A DNA stretch of 7,476 nucleotides, taken from NCBI GenBank assembly GCA_023405705.1, contig JAEXXR010000292.1, forward strand, positions 1 to 7,476, in the 5' to 3' direction. The notes under the pieces were generated by a model. That model worked only from the letters and a program-made list of their open reading frames with translations, was not told the origin of the DNA and did no database searches. The position numbers and the translations under genes were made by a program. The DNA comes from Actinomycetes bacterium. GTDB lineage: Bacteria; Actinomycetota; Thermoleophilia; Solirubrobacterales; Solirubrobacteraceae. Below are positions 1 through 7,476 of this stretch, one piece after another (within the stretch, counting starts at the first letter, position 1; every line of letters begins with the position of its first letter).

Positions 1-406
1 GCGCCAGCACGAGCGCGGCGTGACCGGCGGCGCCCGACAGCAGCTGCTCGCGTCGCTCGGGACCGGCGGCGGCGAGCAGCGGGTCGAACAGCTGCAGCAC
101 GACCCCGAAGCCGAACGCCCGGTCCAGCTCGCTCGCGCGCGCCTCCAGGACGAGCGCGCCCTGCTCGCTCGCCGCACCCGACGACGCGTGCGCGCCGCGC
201 GCATCGCCCCACGAGCCCGACGCGCCCTGCGCCTCCCCCGCGCCCAGCTCACCCGCTCGCCCCCGCACGTGGTCGAGCAACGCGCTCTTGCCGATCCCGG
301 CCGGGCCCTCGATCAACGTCAACGACCCGCTGCCGGCAGCGGCCGTTTCGAGCGCGGCGTCCAGAGCGGCGATCTCCTCCCCGCGAGCGACCAGCGTCCG
401 TGCCAT
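1..406 (-). CDS. LuxR/MalT-like AAA ATPase transcriptional regulator, N-terminal part (runs off left edge)
   Basis: Reading the minus strand from the ATG at 406 gives 135 uninterrupted codons to the window edge. The protein begins MARTLVARGEE and has a clear Walker A motif GPAGIGKS at residues 34-41. It is followed by LDRAFGFGVVLQLFDPLL at about 94-111, a segment typical of the large ATP-binding LuxR-family regulators common in actinobacteria. Those proteins are usually about 900-1000 residues, with a C-terminal helix-turn-helix that would lie outside this window, so the DNA-binding part is not seen. Residues about 52-84 form an unusual Gly/Ala/Ser-rich insertion between the first helix and the next strand. 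A purine run GGGGGA at 418-423 lies 11 nt before the ATG; an in-frame ATG at 439 would add 11 residues, so the start is not certain. The gene is divergent from the toxin-antitoxin pair. The target genes and any inducer are unknown. Confidence 0.75.
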   Translation of the reverse strand, partial: MARTLVARGEEIAALDAALETAAAGSGSLTLIEGPAGIGKSALLDHVRGRAGELGAGEAQGASGSWGDARGAHASSGAASEQGALVLEARASELDRAFGFGVVLQLFDPLLAAAGPERREQLLSGAAGHAALVLA

Positions 407-440
407 GGCGAGGATGATCCCCCATCGCCCGGCGCGCATG

Positions 441-481
441 CGGCACGCCGGGCCATCGCCGTGTCGGCACCCAGCGTGCCG
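441..481. promoter_or_regulatory. Inverted-repeat operator candidate upstream of the antitoxin gene
   Basis: The sequence shows CGGCACGC at 441-448 and its exact reverse complement GCGTGCCG at 474-481. A further CGGCAC at 465-470 pairs with GTGCCG at 476-481 across a 5-nt gap. The half-sites lie directly upstream of the TATACT -10 box. Ribbon-helix-helix antitoxins usually repress their own operon by binding such short half-sites, so an autoregulatory operator is a reasonable inference. The same region is also upstream of the divergent regulator gene and could affect both. A smaller pair, ATAC at 486-489 and GTAT at 495-498, overlaps the -10 box and start codon and is an alternative site. Confidence 0.4.
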
Positions 482-484
482 GGT

Positions 485-490
485 TATACT
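485..490 (+). promoter_or_regulatory. -10 box TATACT of the antitoxin-toxin operon, leaderless start
   Basis: TATACT matches the sigma-70-type -10 consensus TATAAT at five of six positions and stands out in this GC-rich DNA. With usual spacing, transcription would start at 497, the A of the antitoxin ATG, so the mRNA would be leaderless. There is no Shine-Dalgarno sequence before this ATG, which agrees. No convincing -35 hexamer is visible about 17 nt upstream. Confidence 0.6.
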
Positions 491-496
491 TTGGGT

Positions 497-733
497 ATGA
501 AGACCGCCGTCTCGATCCCCGACGACCTCTTCCATCGCGCCGACGCACTCGCCGACCGGCTCGGCAAGAGCCGCAGCGAGGTCTATCGCGAGGCGCTCGC
601 CGACTACGTCGCGCGGCGCGACACCGCCGCCGTCACCAAGGCGCTCGACGAGGTCGCCGACGAGCTGGCCGCCGAGCAGCGGAGCTTTGCCGCGCAAGCC
701 GCGCGGCGCACGCTGTCGAACAGCGAATGGTGA
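497..733 (+). CDS. Ribbon-helix-helix (CopG/MazE-type) antitoxin
   Basis: A 78-residue protein, the predicted antitoxin of a type II toxin-antitoxin pair. It neutralises the downstream MazF by direct binding and probably represses its own promoter. The N-terminus MKTAVSIPDDLF forms the beta strand and first-helix start of a ribbon-helix-helix fold. GKSRSEVYREALADYV at 23-38 is the typical turn and second helix of this family. Residues 40-78 are charged, predicted helical, and end in RRTLSNSEW, like the toxin-binding tails of actinobacterial MazE proteins. The reading frame is open far upstream (to about 20), but the ATG at 497 is chosen because the domain begins there and a -10 box sits 7 nt before it. 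The 3' end overlaps the toxin gene by 7 nt, indicating translational coupling. Confidence 0.88.
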   Translation: MKTAVSIPDDLFHRADALADRLGKSRSEVYREALADYVARRDTAAVTKALDEVADELAAEQRSFAAQAARRTLSNSEW

Positions 734-1074
734 TCTCGCAGGGCGACGTCTGCTGGGCGTCGCTCGAGGAGCCGGTCGGTTCGGCGCCCGGCTTCCGCCG
801 ACCCGTCGTGGTGGTCCAGGGCGACGCGTTCAACGCCAGCAGGATCGCGACCGCGGTGATCGTGCCGCTCACCAGCAACGTCCGGCTCGCCGCCGCGCCG
901 GGCAACGTCCTGCTCGCCCGGGATCGCACCGGCCTGCCCAAGGACTCGGTCGCGAACGTCTCGCAGATCTCGACCGTAGACCGGGTCCTGCTGGAGGAGC
1001 GGGTCGGACGGTTGCCGGACGGCGATCTGCAGCTGGTGCTGTCCGGGATCGACCTCGTGCTCGGCCGCGGCTGA
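727..1074 (+). CDS. mazF: MazF/PemK-family endoribonuclease toxin
   Basis: A 115-residue protein, the usual size for MazF, a cytoplasmic sequence-specific RNase that cleaves mRNA (in some homologues tRNA or rRNA) and arrests growth when free of antitoxin. Family features are visible: the N-terminal GDVCWASL strand at 6-13, PGFRRPVVVVQGDAFN at 21-36, VPLTSN at 46-51, and GLPKDSVANVSQISTVDR, followed by a helix ending in ERVGRL. By analogy with E. coli MazF (Arg29, Thr52), Arg25 and Thr49/Ser50 are the likely catalytic residues, and both are present, so the toxin looks intact. The ATG lies inside the last codons of the antitoxin gene, a 7-nt overlap, so the two are made from one mRNA in fixed order. 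The cleavage sequence cannot be predicted from the protein. Confidence 0.93.
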   Translation: MVISQGDVCWASLEEPVGSAPGFRRPVVVVQGDAFNASRIATAVIVPLTSNVRLAAAPGNVLLARDRTGLPKDSVANVSQISTVDRVLLEERVGRLPDGDLQLVLSGIDLVLGRG

Positions 1075-1076
1075 CC

Positions 1077-1109
1077 CCGGCCGGCGCACCGCGAAGGCGC
1101 ACCGGCCGG
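1077..1109. terminator. GC-rich hairpin between convergent operons, possible bidirectional terminator
   Basis: CCGGCCGG at 1077-1084 pairs perfectly with CCGGCCGG at 1102-1109. Inside it, two further short paired blocks separated by single mismatches close on the loop 1091-1095 (gcgaa). It starts 2 nt after the mazF stop and ends 15 nt from the pgi stop on the other strand. There is no U-tract on either side, so it is not a classic intrinsic terminator. Hairpins without U-runs are common at actinobacterial gene ends, so a termination or mRNA-end-protecting role for both operons is an inference. Confidence 0.5.
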
Positions 1110-1124
1110 ACCCGCGATCCAGCG

Positions 1125-2755
<1,631 letters not shown>

Positions 2756-2759
<4 letters not shown>

Positions 2760-3835
2760 GCCGCCAGCGCCTTGCTCTTGTCGGCGATCCGCTCCAGCAG
2801 GCTTCTCCACGACTTGACGAAGGCGTCGGCGCCCTCGGCCTGCAGCCGCTCGGCGAGCGCGTCGACCGAGATGCCGGCCTGCTCGAAGGCGGCGAGCACG
2901 TCGGCCGAGTCGCCGCCGTCGCGGGCGAGCGGCTCGCCGACCTTCCCGTGGTCGTGGAAGGCGAGCAGCGTCTTCTCCGGCATCGTGTTGACCGTCAGCG
3001 GCGAGGCGAACGCCTCGATGTAGAGCGTGTCGGAGGCCTCCGGGTCCTTCGTCCCGGTCGACGCCCACAGCGCCCGCTGCGGCCGCGCGCCCTCGTTCAT
3101 CAGCCGCTGCATCCGCTCGGAGGCGACCAGCTCCAGGTAGGCGACGTACGCCTGCTGGACGACCGCGATCCCGAGGCGGTTCCTGTAGCCCTCGGGCGCG
3201 GAGTCCTTGACCGCGACGTCCCAGCGCGAGATGAAGATCGACGCGACCGACTCGACGTGCGGGTTGAGGCCGGCCTCGACGCGGCGCTCGATCCCTCTCA
3301 GGTAGGCGTCGGCCGCCGCCAGGTACTGCTTGGCGTCGAACAGCAGCGTCACGTTGACGGGGATGCCGGCGAAGATCGCCTCCTCGATCGCCGGCAGGCC
3401 CTCGGGGGTTCCGGGGATCTTGATGAAGAGGTTGGGCCGGTCGCCGCGCGCGTGCAGCTCCTTCACCTGCGCGAGCGTCGCCGCGGTGTCGCGCGCCAGC
3501 AGCGGCGAGACCTCCAGCGAGACGAAGCCGTCGACGCCGGCCGTCTTGTCGTGGATCGGGCGGAAGAGGTCGGCGGCGCGCGTGATGTCGTCGAGCGCGA
3601 GGTCGAAGAACGCCTCCTCGCCGCTTCTGCCGGCCTCCGCGGAGGCGCGGATCGCCTCGTCGTAGGCGTCGCCGCCGCCGATCGCGTTGTCGAAGATCGT
3701 CGGGTTGGAGGTCAGGCCCGTGACGCTGCGCTCGTTGATGTGGGCGGCGAGCGTGCCGTCGCCGAGCATGTCGCGCGTGATGTTGTCGATCCAGAGGCTC
3801 TGGCCGAGATCGTGGAGCGCCTTGGTGGGAGTCAT
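2756..3835 (-). CDS. tal: Transaldolase
   Basis: A 359-residue transaldolase of the longer bacterial form found in actinobacteria and cyanobacteria. It transfers a dihydroxyacetone unit between sedoheptulose-7-phosphate and glyceraldehyde-3-phosphate, giving erythrose-4-phosphate and fructose-6-phosphate. Visible motifs are GLTSNPTIF at 40-48 (first signature), [16 protein letters not shown] at 135-150 with the Schiff-base lysine at 139, NVTLLFD at 161-167, SRWD at 203-206, and [12 protein letters not shown] at 254-265. The ATG at 3835 is chosen over an in-frame upstream ATG at 3970 because a good ribosome binding site precedes it, and because the protein begins there in the usual way ([16 protein letters not shown]). 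Its ATGA overlaps the zwf stop by 4 nt, so translation is coupled. Arginines 70, 180 and 344 are AGA. Confidence 0.96.
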
Positions 3836-5229
3836 CGTGAAGTTCCTCTCGGTTCGTGCCAGCAGTCGTCGTGCGGCAGGAGGCGGTCGGCCTCCGCCGG
3901 TCCCCAGGTACCCGGTCTGTAGGGGTGAAGCGGGGTCGTGTCTCCCAGGATGGCACCGACGACCCGCCAAGCGGATTCCACCGTGTCCTCGCGGGCGAAG
4001 AGCGTCTGGTCGCCGCGCATCGCGTCGCCGAGCAGACGCTCGTACGGCGGCAGCGCCTGCGGCTCGAAGCGCTGCGCCACCAACTGGACGTCCTCGCCGA
4101 CCATCGCCTCGCCCGGCACCTTCGCGCGCGCGCCGATCGCCAGCTCGACGTCCGGGCTGAGCGTGAAGCGGACGTGGTTGCGCTGGGTGTCGGCCTCGGC
4201 GTCGAAGATCGTCTCCGGCGGGTGGTGGAAGGTGACGAGCACCTCCGTCGAGGTGACCGGCAGCTGCTTGCCGGCGCGGATCAGGAACGGGACGCCGGCC
4301 CAGCGCCAGTTGTCGACCGCCACTCTCACCGCCGCGAACGTCTCGACCGTCGAGTCGGGCGCGACGCCCGGCTCGTCGCGGTAGCCGTCGAACTGGCCGC
4401 GGACGACGTCGTCGGGCGCGAGCGGGCGGATCGAGTCCATCAGCCGCGCCTTCTCGTTGCGGACGCCGTCGTGCGCGTGCGGGCTCGGCGCGTCCATCGC
4501 CAGCAGCGCCAGCACCTGCAGCATGTGGTTCTGGACGACGTCGCGGATCGCGCCGGCCTGCTCGTAGAAGGCGCCGCGGCCGGCGACGCCGAACGACTCG
4601 GCCATCGTGATCTGGACGCTGCGCACGTGGTCGCGGTTCCAGATCGGCTCCAGGAAGGCGTTCGCGAAGCGGAAGTAGAGGAGGTTCTCGACCGGCTCCT
4701 TGCCGAGGTAGTGGTCGATGCGGAAGATCCGCGACTCGGGGAAGACGCTCGCGAGCGTGCCGTTCAGGGCGCGGGCGGAGTCGAGGTCGCGGCCGAACGG
4801 CTTCTCGACGACGACGCGCGCGCCGTCGGCGCTGCCGGAGCTGCCGAGCGCCTCGACGACCGTGCCGAACAGGACCGGCGGGATCGCGAGGTAGTGCAGC
4901 GGCCGTCTCGCCTCCCCCAGCTCGCGGCGCAGCGCCGCGAACGTCTCCGGGTCGGCGTAGTCGCCGTCGATGTAGCGCAGCAGGCCGGTGAGCTGCTCGA
5001 AGGCGTCGGGGTCGACGCCGCCGTGCTCGCTGAGCGAGTCGTGCGCCCGTCTCTTCAGGTCCTCCAGGCCCCAGCCGGCCTTCGCGACGCCGATCACCGG
5101 CACGTCGAGCGTGCCGTGTCTGACCATCGACTGCAGCGCCGGGAAGATCTGCTTGTAGGCGAGGTCGCCGGTCGCGCCGAAGAAGACGAGCGCGTCGCAG
5201 TGCTCGCGCGCGGCGGTGCGCGCCGCCAT
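3832..5229 (-). CDS. zwf: Glucose-6-phosphate 1-dehydrogenase
   Basis: A 465-residue enzyme that oxidises glucose-6-phosphate to 6-phosphogluconolactone, the entry step of the oxidative pentose phosphate pathway. It carries the nucleotide-binding [17 protein letters not shown] at 16-31, EKPFGRD at 142-148, active-site [21 protein letters not shown] around 170-190 (Asp172, His173, Lys177), [13 protein letters not shown] at 226-238 with the catalytic-base His235, and PFLIRAGK at 314-321. After GDLA it reads YKQIF rather than the classical xRKL, marking a divergent subfamily. At 465 residues it is somewhat shorter than the common 480-510. The ATG at 5229 has purine-rich GAAGAGAGA 6 nt upstream and lies 2 nt past the gnd stop; a GTG at 5235 would instead overlap that stop by 4 nt. 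The stop overlaps the tal start. No opcA activator gene is alongside. Six arginines are AGA. Confidence 0.96.
   Translation of the reverse strand: MAARTAAREHCDALVFFGATGDLAYKQIFPALQSMVRHGTLDVPVIGVAKAGWGLEDLKRRAHDSLSEHGGVDPDAFEQLTGLLRYIDGDYADPETFAALRRELGEARRPLHYLAIPPVLFGTVVEALGSSGSADGARVVVEKPFGRDLDSARALNGTLASVFPESRIFRIDHYLGKEPVENLLYFRFANAFLEPIWNRDHVRSVQITMAESFGVAGRGAFYEQAGAIRDVVQNHMLQVLALLAMDAPSPHAHDGVRNEKARLMDSIRPLAPDDVVRGQFDGYRDEPGVAPDSTVETFAAVRVAVDNWRWAGVPFLIRAGKQLPVTSTEVLVTFHHPPETIFDAEADTQRNHVRFTLSPDVELAIGARAKVPGEAMVGEDVQLVAQRFEPQALPPYERLLGDAMRGDQTLFAREDTVESAWRVVGAILGDTTPLHPYRPGTWGPAEADRLLPHDDCWHEPRGTSR
3844..3850 (-). promoter_or_regulatory. Ribosome binding site GAGAGGA for tal
   Basis: GAGAGGA on the minus strand lies 8 nt before the ATG at 3835 and inside the last codons of zwf. 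It decides the tal start and is partly created by the AGA-GGA codons encoding Arg461-Gly462 of Zwf. Confidence 0.7.
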
Positions 5230-5231
5230 CG

Positions 5232-6245
5232 TCACTCTCTCTTCTCGTCGTGGCCGCCGAACTGGGAGCGCATCGCGCTCTGGACCTTGTTGGCGTAGAG
5301 GTCCAGCTCGCGTGAGGCGAAGCGCGAGTAGAGCGCGTTCGTGAGGACCGGCGCCGGGACGCCCTCCTCGACCGCCGCGAGCGCCGTCCAGCGGCCCTCG
5401 CCGGAGTCGGAGACGCGGCCGGTGAATCTCTCCAGGTCGTGGTCGTCGGCGAGCGCGGCCGCGGTCAGGTCGAGCAGCCACGAGGCGATCACGCTGCCGC
5501 GGCGCCACACCTCTGTGACGGCCGGGAGGTCGATCTCGTACTGGTAGGCCTCGGGGTCGGTCAGCGGCGCCGTCTCGGCGTCGACCGCGTGTCTGCGCAG
5601 GCCGACGTCGGCGTTCTTGATGATGTTCAGGCCCTCGGCGTAGGCGGCCATCATCCCGTACTCGATCCCGTTGTGGACCATCTTCACGAAGTGGCCGGCG
5701 CCGGGCGGGCCGCAGTGCAGATAGCCGGCCTCGCCGGGCTGGAGGTCGCCGGTCTTTCCGGGGGTGCGGGGCGCGGCCTCGACGCCCGGCGCGAGCGTGG
5801 CGAAGACCGGCTCCAGGCGGGCGAAGGCGGCGTCGTCGCCGCCGACCATCAGCGAGTAGCCGCGCTCGAGACCGAAGACGCCGCCGCTGGTGCCGGCGTC
5901 GACGTAGTGGATGCCGTGCTCGGCGACCTGCTTCGCGCGGCGGATGTCGTCGCGGTAGTAGGAGTTGCCGCCGTCGACGATCGTGTCGTCGGCGTCGAGC
6001 AGCGGGACGAGGTCGGCGAGCGTCGCGTCGACGACGGCGGCCGGGACCATCAGCCAGACGTTGCGCGGCTTGTCGAGCTTGGCGATGAACTCCTCCAGCG
6101 TCGCCGCGCCCGTGGCGCCCTCGCCGGCGAGCTGCTGGACCGCGTCCCGGTTGCGGTCGTATGCGACGGCGGTGTGCCCGTCCCGCATCAGGCGGCGCAC
6201 CATGTTGGCGCCCATCCGGCCAAGTCCGACCATGCCGAGCTGCAT
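5232..6245 (-). CDS. gnd: 6-phosphogluconate dehydrogenase, decarboxylating, short NAD-type form
   Basis: A 337-residue 6-phosphogluconate dehydrogenase producing ribulose-5-phosphate, CO2 and a reduced nicotinamide cofactor. It has the Rossmann motif GLGRMG at 7-12, [14 protein letters not shown] at 91-104, TSGG at 119-122, [20 protein letters not shown] at 179-198 with probable catalytic Lys188, Asn192 and Glu195, and [10 protein letters not shown] at 279-288. Classical enzymes are about 470 residues; this belongs to the short GndA/YqeC-like group, often NAD-linked. An Asp at the end of the second beta strand (AYDRNRD, Asp30) also favours NAD over NADP, which is inference. The start at 6245 is set by AAGGAG at 6257-6262 and by the Rossmann strand beginning there; an in-frame ATG at 6335 would add 30 unrelated residues. 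It is the first gene of the operon. Arginines 218, 273 and 336 are AGA. Confidence 0.95.
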   Translation of the reverse strand: MQLGMVGLGRMGANMVRRLMRDGHTAVAYDRNRDAVQQLAGEGATGAATLEEFIAKLDKPRNVWLMVPAAVVDATLADLVPLLDADDTIVDGGNSYYRDDIRRAKQVAEHGIHYVDAGTSGGVFGLERGYSLMVGGDDAAFARLEPVFATLAPGVEAAPRTPGKTGDLQPGEAGYLHCGPPGAGHFVKMVHNGIEYGMMAAYAEGLNIIKNADVGLRRHAVDAETAPLTDPEAYQYEIDLPAVTEVWRRGSVIASWLLDLTAAALADDHDLERFTGRVSDSGEGRWTALAAVEEGVPAPVLTNALYSRFASRELDLYANKVQSAMRSQFGGHDEKRE

Positions 6246-6256
6246 TCCGCTCGCAC

Positions 6257-6282
6257 TCCTTTTCTGCCGGTCTTCGGCCGGC
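6257..6282 (-). promoter_or_regulatory. gnd ribosome binding site AAGGAG with an adjoining hairpin
   Basis: On the minus strand AAGGAG at 6257-6262 lies 11 nt before the gnd ATG and is the best Shine-Dalgarno match in the window. Just upstream, GCCGG and CCGGC at 6266-6270 and 6278-6282 can pair around a 7-nt loop in the leader. The stem does not cover the ribosome binding site, so any regulatory effect is speculative. Confidence 0.55.
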
Positions 6283-6315
6283 GCTCCGGTCCACGTCCCG
6301 CTGTTCTTCCCCGCA

Positions 6316-6345
6316 ACGCTACGAATTCCCCCCACCCGCGCGCAA
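6316..6345 (-). promoter_or_regulatory. Candidate promoter of the gnd-zwf-tal-pgi operon
   Basis: On the minus strand TTGCGC (6345-6340) and TAGCGT (6321-6316) are separated by 18 nt. They match TTGACA and TANNNT moderately and would give a leader of about 60 nt. The -35 element is part of one of the GCGCAAC repeats, so a protein bound to the repeats would compete with or assist RNA polymerase. The assignment is tentative because the hexamers are imperfect. Confidence 0.35.
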
Positions 6346-6367
6346 CGGTGCGCAACCCCTGCGCAAC
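6340..6367. repeat. Three tandem GCGCAAC direct repeats in the gnd/glsA divergent promoter
   Basis: GCGCAAC occurs at 6340-6346, 6350-6356 and 6361-6367, so the copies start 10 and 11 bp apart, on the same face of the helix. Read on the minus strand the unit is GTTGCGC. A six-base match, CGCAAC, lies at 6312-6317. A 7-bp unit with 3-4 bp spacers is the layout used by OmpR/PhoB-type response regulators, although this exact unit is not one I recognise. The array is in the only control region shared by the pentose phosphate operon and glsA. Confidence 0.55.
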
Positions 6368-6389
6368 ATCAGCCGTCGTATCTGGCACG

Positions 6390-6395
6390 TAGGCT
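6390..6395 (+). promoter_or_regulatory. -10-like TAGGCT before glsA, probably leaderless
   Basis: TAGGCT fits TANNNT and would place transcription start at about 6402, two nt before the glsA ATG. There is no Shine-Dalgarno sequence ahead of that ATG, so a leaderless or near-leaderless mRNA is the simplest reading. No -35 element is evident. Confidence 0.4.
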
Positions 6396-6403
6396 GCCGC
6401 CCG

Positions 6404-7476
6404 ATGGCGACCGCGATCGACGACCACCTCCACGAGCTGCTCGCGCGCTGCCGGTCGGTGGACGGCGGCGCCGTCGCCGACTACATCCCGGAGCTGGCCC
6501 GGGCCGACCCTTCCCTGTGCGGGATCTGCCTGGCGACGGTCGACGGCCACGTCTACGAGGCCGGCGACACGCGCGTCCCGTTCACGATCCAGTCGATCTC
6601 GAAGCCGTTCGCCTACGGGATGGCGCTCGCCGACGCGGGGGTCGCGGCGGTCGAGGCGAAGATCGACGTCGAGCCGTCGGGCGACGCCTTCAACTCGATC
6701 TCTCTGGACCCGGAGACCGGGCGGCCGCTGAACCCGATGATCAACGCGGGGGCGATCACGGCGACGTCGTTGGTGGCGAGCGGGCCGAGCGCGGGAGCGG
6801 GCAGCGCGGGCGGGGCCGGCGCGGGCGCGGCAGACGGCGAGGATGCGCGGCTGGCGCGGATCGTCGCCGGACTGTCGTCGTTCGCGGGGCGCGAGCTGCA
6901 GGTCGACGAGGCGGTCGCGGCGTCGGAGTCGGCGACCGGGCACCGCAACCGCGCGATCGGCTGGATGCTGCGCTCGCGCGGGATCCTCGACGCCGACCCG
7001 GACCCGCTGCTGGAGACCTACTTCCGCCAGTGCGCGGTCGCGGTCGACTGCCGCGACCTCAGCCTGATGGCCGCGACGCTCGCCAACGGCGGCGCCCATC
7101 CGCTGACGGGCGAGCGGGCGCTCGAGCGCGGCCTCGTGCAGCAGGTGCTGAGCGTGATGACGACCTGCGGGATGTACGACGCCGCCGGCAACTGGATGGT
7201 GCGCGTCGGGCTGCCGGCGAAGAGCGGCGTCGCGGGCGGGATCCTCGCGCTGCTGCCCGGCCAGCTCGGGATCGCCGTCTTCTCGCCGCGCCTCGACGCC
7301 TGGGGCAACAGCGTCCGCGGCGTGTTCGCCTGCCAGGAGCTGTCGCGCGACCTCGACCTCCACTTCCTCCGCGCCACGCGGCCCGCGCACGTCGCGATCG
7401 CGGCGCGGCACCGCGTCGACCTGGAGCCGTCGCGCCGCCGCCGGCCGGCGGCCGAGCGGGAGGTGCTGCGCCGGGT
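6404..7476 (+). CDS. glsA: Glutaminase, 5' part (runs off right edge)
   Basis: The visible 357 residues are a serine-dependent beta-lactamase-fold glutaminase, which hydrolyses L-glutamine to L-glutamate and ammonia in the cytoplasm. The motif FTIQSISKPFAYG contains the catalytic S64-x-x-K67 pair. MINAGAI at 112-118 and ESATGHRNRAI at 175-185 supply conserved Asn114 and Asn182. Y206, MTTCGMYDAAGNW at 252-264 with Y258, and PAKSGVAGGI at 271-280 complete the active site. Residues about 126-146 are a Gly/Ala/Ser-rich insertion after TATSLV that is not part of the core fold. The catalytic domain should end near residue 325, yet the frame continues with an Arg-rich stretch (SRRRRPAAEREVLRR), as in long actinobacterial glutaminases that carry a STAS domain; that domain itself is beyond the window. 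The ATG at 6404 is the first plausible start. The gene is divergent from gnd. No AGA codons are seen. Confidence 0.94.
   Translation, partial: MATAIDDHLHELLARCRSVDGGAVADYIPELARADPSLCGICLATVDGHVYEAGDTRVPFTIQSISKPFAYGMALADAGVAAVEAKIDVEPSGDAFNSISLDPETGRPLNPMINAGAITATSLVASGPSAGAGSAGGAGAGAADGEDARLARIVAGLSSFAGRELQVDEAVAASESATGHRNRAIGWMLRSRGILDADPDPLLETYFRQCAVAVDCRDLSLMAATLANGGAHPLTGERALERGLVQQVLSVMTTCGMYDAAGNWMVRVGLPAKSGVAGGILALLPGQLGIAVFSPRLDAWGNSVRGVFACQELSRDLDLHFLRATRPAHVAIAARHRVDLEPSRRRRPAAEREVLRR

Noticed and set aside
20..496. N-terminal extension of the antitoxin frame to position 20
   Set aside because: It is antisense to the regulator, has no domain, and the promoter lies inside it just before the ATG at 497.
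3832..6294. An 820-codon frame extending zwf upstream through gnd
   Set aside because: The upstream part is an Arg-rich out-of-frame reading of gnd; Zwf begins at 5229.
6188..7411. 407-codon minus-strand frame antisense to glsA
   Set aside because: Shadow frame rich in Arg, Asp and Val; the plus strand has all GlsA catalytic motifs.

Overview
This is a high-GC window (nearly every third codon position is G or C) with bacterial gene style: short intergenic gaps, 4-nt start/stop overlaps, and probable leaderless starts. Together with the protein families present (MazEF, short-form 6-phosphogluconate dehydrogenase, a LuxR-type AAA ATPase regulator and a long glutaminase), it suggests an actinomycete-lineage genome. 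A Thermoleophilia/Solirubrobacterales relative such as Conexibacter is plausible. That assignment is an inference from gene content and base composition; no rRNA or other marker gene is present.

Layout from left to right. (1) 1-406, minus strand: the N-terminal 135 residues of a P-loop ATPase regulator of the LuxR/MalT-like class, running off the left edge. (2) 407-496: a short divergent control region with an inverted repeat and a good TATACT -10 box. (3) 497-1074, plus strand: a type II toxin-antitoxin pair, a ribbon-helix-helix antitoxin and a MazF endoribonuclease, overlapping by 7 nt. (4) 1075-1124: a strong GC-rich hairpin between convergent operons. (5) 1125-6245, minus strand: a tightly packed four-gene operon transcribed gnd - zwf - tal - pgi. 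(6) 6246-6403: a divergent promoter region carrying three tandem GCGCAAC repeats. (7) 6404 to the right edge, plus strand: a glutaminase glsA, incomplete, with the beginning of a C-terminal extension.

The core of the window is central carbon metabolism. Zwf oxidises glucose-6-phosphate and Gnd decarboxylates 6-phosphogluconate. Tal reshuffles sugar phosphates back to fructose-6-phosphate, and Pgi returns that to glucose-6-phosphate. The set is therefore arranged to run a cyclic oxidative pentose phosphate pathway for reducing power. Phosphogluconolactonase, OpcA, transketolase and the pentose-phosphate isomerase/epimerase genes are absent from the window. Arginine codon AGA appears 15 times in these four genes and not in the flanking genes. 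I did not find an unmistakably new system. The points most worth following up are the GCGCAAC repeat array, the operon composition, the AGA pattern and the control region of the toxin-antitoxin pair.
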